From contig JBHZQV010000001.1 of NCBI GenBank assembly GCA_042867185.1, positions 248,001 through 312,000 on the forward strand: a stretch of 64,000 bases of DNA, in the 5' to 3' direction. Under the pieces are notes generated by a model, which was given only the letters and a program-made list of their open reading frames with translations, was not told the origin of the DNA and ran no database searches. The stretch is from Xylophilus sp042867185. Lineage in GTDB: Bacteria; Pseudomonadota; Gammaproteobacteria; Burkholderiales; Burkholderiaceae_C. Shown here piece after piece: positions 35,028 to 42,215 of this stretch; position 1 is the first letter of the stretch; each line of letters opens with the position of its first letter. The position numbers were made by a program, and so were the translations under genes.

Positions 35028-35909
35028 ATGTCGCCCTTCGCCTTCGCGCTCGTCATCCTGGCGGGCCTGATCCACGCCTGCTGGAACATCGCCGCCAAGA
35101 AGGCGAAGGGCGATGCGCGCTTCGCCTTCTTCACCAGCGTCTGCATGATGGTCGTCTGGGCGCCCATCGGCTGGTGGGCCGGGCGGGAGGTGGTACCGGG
35201 CTGGGGCGTGGCCGCGTGGGGCATCGTGGCCGCCAGCGGGATATTGCATGTGCTGTATTTCGTGGTGCTGCTGCGCGGCTACCGGCGTGCCGACCTGACG
35301 GTGGTGTACCCGGTGGCCCGCGGCTCGGGGCCCTTGATCTCGTCGGCGGTGGCGATCGTGCTGCTGGGCGAGCACCTGTCGGCACTGGGTGCCATCGGCA
35401 TCCTGGGGGTGGCGGTGGGCGTGTTCATGATCGCGGGCGGCGTGGGCATGCTGCGGCTGGCGCACGATCCGCAGCGCTGCGCGCGCCTGCACACCGGGCT
35501 GCGCTACGGCCTGGCGACCGGCGCCTTCATCGCGGCCTACACCGTGCTCGACGGCTATGCGGTCAAGGTGATGCTGCTCTCTCCGATCCTGGTCGACTAC
35601 ATGGGCAACTTCGTGCGGGTGGTGCTGCTGGCGCCGGTGGCGCTGCACGACCGGCCGGCCACCGCGGCGCTGTGGCGCAGCCAGTGGAAGTACGCGCTGC
35701 TGGTCGGCACGATCAGCCCCGTCTCCTACGTGCTGGTGCTCTATGCGATGCAGACCGCGCCGCTGTCGCACGTGGCGCCGGCCCGCGAGGTGTCGATGCT
35801 GTTCGCCGCCCTCATCGGTGGCCGGCTGCTGGGCGAGGGTGACCGTGTGCAGCGGCTGCTGGGCGCGCTCTGCATCGCGGCCGGCGTCACCGCGCTCGGG
35901 TTGGGCTGA
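35028..35909 (+). CDS. EamA/DMT family transporter
   Basis: A 293-residue inner-membrane protein with about ten hydrophobic segments forming two EamA repeats. SPFAFALVILAGLIHACWNI opens the first, and the second starts near residue 155 (LATGAFIAAYTVLDGYAVKV). VVYPVARGSGPLISS and APAREVSMLFAALIGGRLL are typical drug/metabolite-transporter stretches. The substrate is unknown; export of a small metabolite is most common for the family. The next gene starts 3 nt after its stop, so the two are co-transcribed. Confidence 0.88.
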   Translation: MSPFAFALVILAGLIHACWNIAAKKAKGDARFAFFTSVCMMVVWAPIGWWAGREVVPGWGVAAWGIVAASGILHVLYFVVLLRGYRRADLTVVYPVARGSGPLISSAVAIVLLGEHLSALGAIGILGVAVGVFMIAGGVGMLRLAHDPQRCARLHTGLRYGLATGAFIAAYTVLDGYAVKVMLLSPILVDYMGNFVRVVLLAPVALHDRPATAALWRSQWKYALLVGTISPVSYVLVLYAMQTAPLSHVAPAREVSMLFAALIGGRLLGEGDRVQRLLGALCIAAGVTALGLG

Positions 35910-35912
35910 CGG

Positions 35913-36800
35913 ATGGCGCTCCCCCACGCGACACCGGCCGCACCGGCCGCCGCCCCCTGGCTTTTCGGCTGCGATTTCTCCAGCAGCCCCAGCCGGCGCA
36001 AGCCGATCGTGGTGGCGCTCGGCCGGCTGGCGGGGCCGCGGGTGCAACTGCTGGAGTTGCGCCGCTTCGACACGCTGGCCGAGTGGGCCGGCTGGATGGC
36101 CACGCCGGGTGCGGCCTGGGTCGGCGGGTTCGACCTGCCGTTCGGCCTGCCGCGCGAACTGGTCGAGACGCTCGGCTGGCCGACCGAATGGGGCGCCTGC
36201 ATCGACCACTACGCCGGCCTGACCCGCGACGAGATCCGCACCCGTTTCGCCGCCTTCTGCGATGCGCGGCCGGTGGGCGGCAAGTTCGCCCACCGCGCCA
36301 CCGACGGGCCGGCCGTCTCCAGCCCGTCGATGAAGTGGGTGAACCCGCCGGTCGCCTTCATGCTGCATGCCGGGGTGCCGCTGATCCGGGCGGCCGGCGC
36401 CTGGCTGGCCGGTGTCGGCGACGCGCCGGCCGCCGACGCCGACCGTGTCGCACTGGAGGCCTACCCCGGCCTGCTGGCCCGCGAGGTGCTGGGCCGGCGC
36501 AGCTACAAGAGCGACGACCGCGCCAAGCAGACGCCCGACCGGCTGATCGCCCGCAAGGACCTGCTGGCGGCGCTGGAGCAGGGCCGCGCGCCCACCGGGC
36601 CGCTGCGGATCGGCCTGCGCCTGAAGCTCAGCCCGTTGCAGCACGACCTGCTGGTGGCCGACGCCAGCGGCGATGCGCTGGACGCGGTGCTCTGCCTGCT
36701 GCAGGCCGGCTGGTCGCTGCAGCGGCACCAGGCCGGCGTGCCGCGCTACGGGCTGCCCGAGGGCGTCGATCCGCTCGAAGGCTGGATCGTCACCGCCTGA
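35913..36800 (+). CDS. DUF429 domain protein
   Basis: A 295-residue soluble protein. WLFGCDFSSSPSRRKPIVVA near the N-terminus and WVGGFDLPFGLPRELVETLG carry the conserved Asp residues of DUF429, a predicted RNase H-like nuclease fold. Further conserved parts are EAYPGLLAREVLGRRSYKSDD and DALDAVLCLLQAGWSL. The function is unknown; the fold and acidic residues suggest metal-dependent nucleic-acid cleavage, but nothing here proves activity. It begins 3 nt after the EamA gene and has a low-complexity Ala/Pro start, so the first about 15 residues may not be part of the domain. Confidence 0.75.
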   Translation: MALPHATPAAPAAAPWLFGCDFSSSPSRRKPIVVALGRLAGPRVQLLELRRFDTLAEWAGWMATPGAAWVGGFDLPFGLPRELVETLGWPTEWGACIDHYAGLTRDEIRTRFAAFCDARPVGGKFAHRATDGPAVSSPSMKWVNPPVAFMLHAGVPLIRAAGAWLAGVGDAPAADADRVALEAYPGLLAREVLGRRSYKSDDRAKQTPDRLIARKDLLAALEQGRAPTGPLRIGLRLKLSPLQHDLLVADASGDALDAVLCLLQAGWSLQRHQAGVPRYGLPEGVDPLEGWIVTA

Positions 36801-36854
36801 GGGCGAAAATCCGAATGAAAAACGGCGGCAGCCGGCGACCGCTGCCGGCTGTCA

Positions 36855-36871
36855 GCTATCGAATGTGTAGC
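36855..36871. repeat. 17-nt palindrome-like element at the end of the EAL gene
   Basis: GCTATCGAATGTGTAGC, a weaker member of the GCTA-n-AGC family (only the outer four bases pair). It lies 1 nt beyond the stop codon of the EAL gene (36873-36875) and between the convergent DUF429 and EAL genes, where it may sit at both transcript ends. Confidence 0.55.
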
Positions 36872-36872
36872 A

Positions 36873-37661
36873 TCAGGCGCTGCTGCCCAGCGCGCGGGCC
36901 CAGTCCACCGGCGGCAGGGCGGCCAGTGCGGGCCGGGCGAAGACGTAACCCTGGAAGAGGGTGACGCCCATGTCGCGCAGCACCCCCACCTCTTCCGGAT
37001 GCTCCACCCCCTCGGCGATCACCCGGCTGCCCAGGCCGTGGCAGATGGTCAGCAGGCCCTGGGCGATGGTGCGGCGCCGGACATCGAGGTGGATGTTGCG
37101 CACCAGGTGCATGTCGATCTTGATGATGTCCGGCGCGAAGTCGGCCAGCAGGCCGAAGTTGGAGAAACCGGCACCGAAGTCGTCGATCGCGGTGGTGAAG
37201 CCGCGCTGGCGGTACTCGCTGAAGATCGAGACCAGGTGCGGCACGTCGCTGGCCCGCTCGTCCTCGGTCAGCTCGAACATGATCCGCTCCAGCGGAAAGC
37301 GGCACCTCTCCGCGGTGGCCAGGGTCAGGCGGATGCAGGCCTCGGCCCGGTACACCGCGTTCGGCAGGAAGTTGATGCTCAGCATCGATTGCATGCCCAG
37401 CGTGCTGGCCAGCTCGATCGCCTTGACCCGGCAGGCCTGGTCGAAGGCGTAGCGGTTGTGCGGCCCCACCTGCGACAGGATGCTGCCCGCGCCTTCGCCC
37501 TGCAGGCCGCGCACCAGCGCCTCGTGTGCGAAGACGGTGCGGTGCTCCACGTCGACGATCGGCTGGAACGCCATCGTGAAGTCGAATCCCGGGCTCTCGC
37601 CGTTGCGGCAGCCTTCGCATCCAGTGGCGACAGCGGGTGGCAGAGGGGCGGAAGACGTCAT
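36873..37661 (-). CDS. EAL domain protein, probable c-di-GMP phosphodiesterase
   Basis: A 262-residue single EAL domain with a short N-terminal segment carrying a CEGC pair (Cys15, Cys18). Catalytic residues of active EAL enzymes are present: Glu47 (AHEALVRG), Asn97, Glu130, Asp160-Asp161 (DDFGAG), Lys181, Glu217 (AEGVEH) and Gln237 (FQGYVFARP). It is therefore likely to hydrolyse cyclic di-GMP. The DDFGAG variant and the CxxC lead resemble EAL domains that pair with BLUF sensors, and a lone BLUF protein is encoded nearby. The start at 37661 is chosen over 37751 because the extra residues are low-complexity. Confidence 0.88.
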   Translation of the reverse strand: MTSSAPLPPAVATGCEGCRNGESPGFDFTMAFQPIVDVEHRTVFAHEALVRGLQGEGAGSILSQVGPHNRYAFDQACRVKAIELASTLGMQSMLSINFLPNAVYRAEACIRLTLATAERCRFPLERIMFELTEDERASDVPHLVSIFSEYRQRGFTTAIDDFGAGFSNFGLLADFAPDIIKIDMHLVRNIHLDVRRRTIAQGLLTICHGLGSRVIAEGVEHPEEVGVLRDMGVTLFQGYVFARPALAALPPVDWARALGSSA

Positions 37662-37780
37662 GGCAGGGGCCGCAGTGGGATGTTTCGAAGGGGCGGGACC
37701 GGGACCACCGGCGGCGCGCGACGGCCAGGGGCGTCGGCTGTCCGTCGGCATCGGGAGGTGCAGCGCGCTAGCATGCGCCT

Positions 37781-38053
37781 GTGATCCATTTGGTTTATAT
37801 CCTGATGCTTATACCCTTGCCACCGGCCGTCCATCAAGTCGAGAAGCGGGGGCGGCACCGGGTCGCGGGCCTGCTCGCCCTGCTGTGCGCTACGGCCGCG
37901 GTCAGCGCCCCGGCGCCCTGGTACCAGTGGCGCAGCCTGCAGAACGGCACCCAGGTCTGCGAGCAGACCTCGCCCGGCAGCGGCTGGAAGCAGGCCGGCG
38001 GGCCCTTCCGCGATGCGGAGTGCAGCCGGCCCCTGCGGGTGATCGGGCTGTGA
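37781..38053 (+). CDS. Small putative exported protein, unknown
   Basis: A 90-residue reading frame divergent from the EAL gene. It contains a hydrophobic stretch at residues 29-42 (AGLLALLCATAAVSA) ending in a signal-peptidase-like ASA-P. A short mature part of about 47 residues follows with two cysteines (TQVCEQ and DAECSR) that could form a disulfide. WYQWRSLQNGTQVCEQTSPG resembles small periplasmic proteins of this group. I do not recognise a family. The true start may be an internal codon closer to the hydrophobic stretch. No strong ribosome-binding site is seen. Confidence 0.5.
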   Translation: MIHLVYILMLIPLPPAVHQVEKRGRHRVAGLLALLCATAAVSAPAPWYQWRSLQNGTQVCEQTSPGSGWKQAGGPFRDAECSRPLRVIGL

Positions 38054-38172
38054 GCCGCGCCGGGCGCGGGCCGGCCGTCGCTGTCACGCGAGACGGTACC
38101 CGGCTGGCATAGACTGCGGGCGGCGCGGGAGGCAGGCGCCCGACACACTCGACCCCAGACGGAGAACAACAC

Positions 38173-39393
38173 ATGAACATCGTGCAGCGCGTGCAGGACA
38201 TCCTGCTCAAACCCCAACAGACCTGGCCGGTCATCGACGCGGAGCCGGCCACGCCCAACGGGCTCTACACGCGGTACCTGATGCTGCTGGCGCTGGTGCC
38301 GGCGGTGGCGGGCTTCATCGGCACCTCGCTGATCGGCTTCGGGATGGTGGGCATGTCGGTGCGGGTGCCGCTGCTGGCCGGCATCGTCGGCATGGTCGTC
38401 GGCTACCTGCTGACGCTGGTGATGGTGTTCGTGGTGGCGCTGGTGGTCGATGCGCTGGCGCCCGGCTTCGGCGGCACCAAGAGCCGCATCGGCTCGCTCA
38501 AGCTGGTGGTCTACGCCAGCACCGCGGCGCTGCTGGGCGGCATCTTCAGCCTGCTGCCGGCGCTGTCGGTGCTGGGCATCGTGGCGGCGCTCTATTCGAT
38601 CTACCTGCTCTACACCGGCCTGCCGGTGCTGATGAAATGCCCGCCCGAGAAGGCCGCCGGCTACACCGCGGTGGTCGCGATCTGCTGCATCGTCGCCGCG
38701 GTGCTCGTCTCGTGGATCGCCGGCATGGTGATGCCCGTCGGCCTGATGGCCGCGGGCACTGCCGGCCACCAGGTCACGCTGCGTGGCCCGGAGGGCGCCG
38801 TCACCCTCGACACCGCCAAGATGGAAGAAGCCGCCCGCCGCATGGAAGAGGCCGGCAAGCGGATGGAGGCTGCGCAGGCCTCCGGCGACAGCGCCGCGGC
38901 GGGCAAGGCCGCCAGCGAGATGATGGGCGCGCTGGCCGGCGGCTCGGGCACGGTGGTCCCGGCCGACCAGCTGCGCGCCGTGCTGCCCGAATCCGCCGAC
39001 GGCCTGCCGCGCGAGTCGATCGAGGCGCAGAGCGGCGCCGCGATGGGCCTGGGCGGCAGCACCGCCCGCGCGGTGTACCGCAAGGACGACCGCAACATCG
39101 AGCTGTCGGTGACCGATGCCGGCGCCGCCGCGCTCATCGGCATGGCCTGGTCGCAGATGACCCTCGACCGCGAGACGGCCGACAGCGTCGAGAAGGTCTA
39201 CCGCGACGGCAAGCGCACCGTGCGCGAGGAGTACCGCAAGGACAAGACCCACGGCGAGTACACGGTGATGCTCGAGAACGGCATCGTGGTGCGGGGCGAC
39301 GGCGACAACGTCGAGATCGACGACCTGCGCAAGGCGGTCAAGGCGGTCGATCTGCGGCGCCTCGAATCGATGCAGCGCCCGCCCAAGTCCTGA
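38173..39393 (+). CDS. Yip1 family membrane protein with C-terminal extension
   Basis: A 406-residue protein preceded by GGAG. The first about 195 residues are a Yip1-type domain with five or six transmembrane helices (IVQRVQDILLKPQQTWPVID is the standard opening). The remaining about 210 residues are predicted periplasmic or cytoplasmic, with a coiled-coil-like MEEAARRMEEAGKRMEAAQ at about 217-235 and a compact C-terminal part. The extension is not part of the Yip1 fold and its role is unknown. The next gene starts 25 nt later. Confidence 0.85.
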   Translation: MNIVQRVQDILLKPQQTWPVIDAEPATPNGLYTRYLMLLALVPAVAGFIGTSLIGFGMVGMSVRVPLLAGIVGMVVGYLLTLVMVFVVALVVDALAPGFGGTKSRIGSLKLVVYASTAALLGGIFSLLPALSVLGIVAALYSIYLLYTGLPVLMKCPPEKAAGYTAVVAICCIVAAVLVSWIAGMVMPVGLMAAGTAGHQVTLRGPEGAVTLDTAKMEEAARRMEEAGKRMEAAQASGDSAAAGKAASEMMGALAGGSGTVVPADQLRAVLPESADGLPRESIEAQSGAAMGLGGSTARAVYRKDDRNIELSVTDAGAAALIGMAWSQMTLDRETADSVEKVYRDGKRTVREEYRKDKTHGEYTVMLENGIVVRGDGDNVEIDDLRKAVKAVDLRRLESMQRPPKS

Positions 39394-39418
39394 CGGTTTC
39401 CGGAAAGACGCCGGCACC

Positions 39419-40144
39419 TTGTCCACCGACCTGATCCTGATCCGCCACGGCGAGACCGACTGGAACCGCGCGATGCGGTTCCAGGGCCACGCCGACGTGC
39501 CGCTGAACGCCGTCGGCCTGGCGCAGGCCGAGCGCCTGGCCGGCCGGCTGGCGACCGAGGCGATCGACCATGCGGTGGCGAGCGACCTGCTGCGCACCCG
39601 CCAGACCGCGGCGCCCTCGGTGGCGCGGCTGGGCCTGCCACTGCAGACCGATGCCGGCCTGCGCGAGCAGTTCTTCGGCGAGGCCGAGGGCCTGACCGCC
39701 GCCGAGCTGCGCGACACGATGCCCGCCGCGTGGCTGCGCTGGCTGGATTTCCGGGCCGACCGCAGCCTGCCGGGCGGCGAGAGCACGCGGCAGTTCCACG
39801 CCCGCAGCATCGCCGCGCTGCGCGGCGTGGCGGCGGCGCATGCCGGCAAGACGGTGCTGGTGGTGAGCCACGGCGGCGTGCTCGACATGGTGTTTCGCAC
39901 CGCGCAGGCGCTGAGCCTGGACGGGCCGCGCATGGCCGAGATTCCCAACGCCGGCTTCAACCGGGTGCGCGTCGATGCGCGCGGCACGATCGAGATCCGG
40001 GCCTGGGCCGAGGTCGGCCACCTCGCGGGCCTGCCCGCGCAGCCGGTCTACGACCAGACGCGGTTGGCCCGCGAACGCGAGGCCGCCGCCGCCGCGGCCG
40101 CCCGCGCCGATAGCCTGTCGGCCGGCAGTCCCAGCGCCGAATAG
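39419..40144 (+). CDS. Histidine phosphatase family protein (phosphoglycerate mutase-like)
   Basis: A 241-residue enzyme of the histidine phosphatase superfamily. The catalytic motif LIRHGETDWN is at residues 7-16 and the second histidine is in VVSHGGVLDM. RTRQTA and GEAEGLT are typical. The only plausible start is TTG at 39419, since no ATG or GTG precedes LILIRHGET in frame. The substrate (phosphoglycerate, a cofactor-phosphate or another small phosphoester) cannot be told. The Ala-rich C-terminal about 30 residues lie beyond the fold and overlap the 3' end of the convergent TPR gene by 97 nt. Confidence 0.9.
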   Translation: MSTDLILIRHGETDWNRAMRFQGHADVPLNAVGLAQAERLAGRLATEAIDHAVASDLLRTRQTAAPSVARLGLPLQTDAGLREQFFGEAEGLTAAELRDTMPAAWLRWLDFRADRSLPGGESTRQFHARSIAALRGVAAAHAGKTVLVVSHGGVLDMVFRTAQALSLDGPRMAEIPNAGFNRVRVDARGTIEIRAWAEVGHLAGLPAQPVYDQTRLAREREAAAAAAARADSLSAGSPSAE

Positions 40145-41448
40145 AGGCCCCGCGCCTGCCGCGCCAGCCGGCGCGATTCGGGCTGCGCGTTGCACTGCGG
40201 CTGCAGCAGGTGCAGCGCCTCGGCCGCCTGGCCGCTGCGCTGCAGCGCATCCAGGTGCCACTGCGCGAACAGGTCGCGCTGCGCATGGCTCCCGCCGATC
40301 TCCACCAGCACCGGCAGCGCACCGCCCAGGGCCTGCGCCGCGTCGGCGAACCGGCCCTGCGCGTGGGCGAACACACCGCGGGCCGCCGGCACCGCCGCAC
40401 GCTGCCATGCCGCACGGTCGGCTGCCGGGCCGTGGCTCGCGTGCTGCGCGATCCGGCCGAGCAGCAGGGCGGCCTCGGGCCGGCCGGCACGCGCCAGGCC
40501 GTAGAGATACTGCAGGTCGAGGAAGGGCAGCACCTGGTCGTGGGTACGGGCGGCCAGCCGGTCGGCCACGTCCTGCCAGCGTGCGCCCACGTCGGCCCCG
40601 GCCATCTCCAGCCGCGCCAGCAGCGACACCGCGCCCACCTGGTCCTGCGAATAGTCGGGCGCCACGCCCCAGACCCGGGTGTCGTAGACGGCGAGCGCTT
40701 CGTCCAGCCGGTCGAGCTCGATCAGGAACAGCGCCAGGTGCCACCAGTTGTGGGTCACCATGAAGGAGTTGAGGCCGGTCCAGGTGGCGCTGGCCGTCTG
40801 CATGAAATCCAGCCCCTCGGCGATCCGGCCTTCGGTCAGCATCACGTGGCCGAGCGCATGGTGGGCCCAGGGCTCCTTCCGGCGCAAGGCGATCGCCCGG
40901 CGGGCGGCGGCCTCGGCCTCGGGCATGCAATGGCACTGCTCCCAGCCGAAGGCGGCCATGCCGTGGGCGTACGGCACATCGGCCGACGCGGGCAGCGCGG
41001 CCAGCGCCAGCCGCAGCATCGCCGGCGCATCGCCGCGGTTGAACGCGTGGTACTGGCCCAGCTTGAGCGACACCAGGTCGCGCGGATGCTCGGCCGCCTG
41101 CTCCTGGTGCAGTGCGATCGCCCGCGGCACGTCGCCGCCGACCCAGGCGGCCACGGCCGCGACGAAGCGTCGCTCCCGGGCGGTGGCGCCGGCGCAACCC
41201 GCCTGTGCGCGGTCCACGAACGGATGCGCCGCCGCGGCCCCGCCGCGCGATTCGGAGAACATGTGCAGCGCGGCGCAGTAGGCCTGCACCAGCGGGCTGG
41301 TGTCGTCGGCCGCGGCCATCGTTTCGGCGGCGCGGGACTCGCAGGCGATGAAGCCTTCGACGAACGTATCGACCGCGGCGCGCGAAGCAGGGTCGTGCAG
41401 CGTGAGCGGATTGCCCAGGGCGTCGGTCGGCAGGCGGGGAGGGGGCAT
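40048..41448 (-). CDS. Tetratricopeptide repeat protein (TTC38-like)
   Basis: A 466-residue soluble protein built of helical repeats, with ALGHVMLTEGRIAEGLDFM and FMVTHNWWHLALFLIELDRL as clear repeat units. The pattern (LPTDALGNPLTL start, HNWWH motif) resembles the TTC38-type family of unknown function. The start at 41448 is preferred because the upstream in-frame stretch to 41664 is not protein-like. Its last about 32 codons overlap the opposite-strand phosphatase gene; both C-termini are Ala-rich there. Confidence 0.8.
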   Translation of the reverse strand: MPPPRLPTDALGNPLTLHDPASRAAVDTFVEGFIACESRAAETMAAADDTSPLVQAYCAALHMFSESRGGAAAAHPFVDRAQAGCAGATARERRFVAAVAAWVGGDVPRAIALHQEQAAEHPRDLVSLKLGQYHAFNRGDAPAMLRLALAALPASADVPYAHGMAAFGWEQCHCMPEAEAAARRAIALRRKEPWAHHALGHVMLTEGRIAEGLDFMQTASATWTGLNSFMVTHNWWHLALFLIELDRLDEALAVYDTRVWGVAPDYSQDQVGAVSLLARLEMAGADVGARWQDVADRLAARTHDQVLPFLDLQYLYGLARAGRPEAALLLGRIAQHASHGPAADRAAWQRAAVPAARGVFAHAQGRFADAAQALGGALPVLVEIGGSHAQRDLFAQWHLDALQRSGQAAEALHLLQPQCNAQPESRRLARQARGLYSALGLPADRLSARAAAAAAASRSRANRVWS

Positions 41449-41559
41449 CTGCCGATTGTGCGGCGCGGTGCCGGAAGTCGCAGGTGCCGGGTTTTCGGGC
41501 ATCCTGCACGGCACGCATGAATGTAACGATTTAGCTGGCGCACGAAAACGAAACCGGTC

Positions 41560-41693
41560 CATAATCGCTTTGAGCTTGCGCAGTTTCGCTGTGCAGGCGT
41601 ACTTTGGTGATTGGTCAGTTTCGCGCTTCAGCTTTAATTTGTTTGTCGTGATTTGGGACTCCATCGCTTTCTTTGGTTCTTTTTGGAGTCCTC
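41560..41693 (+). promoter_or_regulatory. Promoter and structured leader of the RRM gene
   Basis: CATAAT at 41560-41565 is a -10 candidate, giving a leader of about 120 nt that is unusually T-rich for this genome. Near the start codon GGACTCC (41656-41662) pairs perfectly with GGAGTCC (41685-41691), closing a 22-nt loop. The 3' arm contains the Shine-Dalgarno GGAG, 5 nt before the ATG. The ribosome site would therefore be sequestered when the stem forms. Confidence 0.6.
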
Positions 41694-42062
41694 ATGGGCA
41701 AAAAACTCTACGTAGGCAATCTGTCCTACAGCATCCGCGACAACGATCTGCAACAAGCCTTCGGCGAATACGGCACCGTTGCCAGCGCCAAGGTCATGAT
41801 GGAACGTGACACCGACCGTTCGAAGGGCTTCGGCTTCGTCGAAATGGGTACCGAGGCGGAAGCCCTGGCAGCCATCGAAGGCATGAACGGCCAGGCACTC
41901 GACGGCCGCGCGCTGACGGTCAACGAAGCCCGCCCGATGGAGCCACGTGCTCCTGGCGGTGGCGGCGGTCGTGGCGGCTACGGTGGTGGCGGCGGCGGCG
42001 GTGGTTACGGCGGCGGTGGTGGTGGCGGTTACGGCGGTGGCGGTGGCCGCGGCGGTTACTAA
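41694..42062 (+). CDS. RRM-type RNA-binding protein with Gly-rich tail
   Basis: A 122-residue protein: one RRM domain (about 1-82) with RNP2 LYVGNL and RNP1 KGFGFVEM, then a tail of GGGGGRGGYGGG-type repeats (about 87-122). This is the build of cyanobacterial and proteobacterial cold-induced glycine-rich RNA-binding proteins, which bind and help unfold RNA. The long T-rich leader and an immediate strong terminator fit a highly expressed, monocistronic, temperature-responsive gene (inference). Confidence 0.93.
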   Translation: MGKKLYVGNLSYSIRDNDLQQAFGEYGTVASAKVMMERDTDRSKGFGFVEMGTEAEALAAIEGMNGQALDGRALTVNEARPMEPRAPGGGGGRGGYGGGGGGGGYGGGGGGGYGGGGGRGGY

Positions 42063-42080
42063 GCTGCTTCTGCAGAATGA

Positions 42081-42106
42081 AAAAGGCTCCTTCGGGAGCC
42101 TTTTTC
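42081..42106 (+). terminator. Rho-independent terminator of the RRM gene
   Basis: A perfect 9-bp stem AAAGGCTCC / GGAGCCTTT with a TTCG tetraloop, followed by a T run. It starts 19 nt after the stop codon. Confidence 0.92.
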
Positions 42107-42215
42107 GTGGGTGGCCGGCCCGCACCGCCGTCCGTTGCGCGTCATGCGCGCAAAGGCACGGCTTCCGCTCCCGGCAGCGCCCGCCACGGCCGGGATGCGC
42201 GCACGCGGTTCCCGT

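Noticed and set aside
33678..36728. 1016-residue open frame opposite folE, the BLUF and the EamA genes
   Set aside because: Antisense shadow; the plus-strand genes have full sets of conserved residues.
41448..41664. N-terminal extension of the TPR protein to the ATG at 41664
   Set aside because: The extension reads antisense through the RRM leader and promoter region and has no conserved character; the start at 41448 gives the family-like opening.
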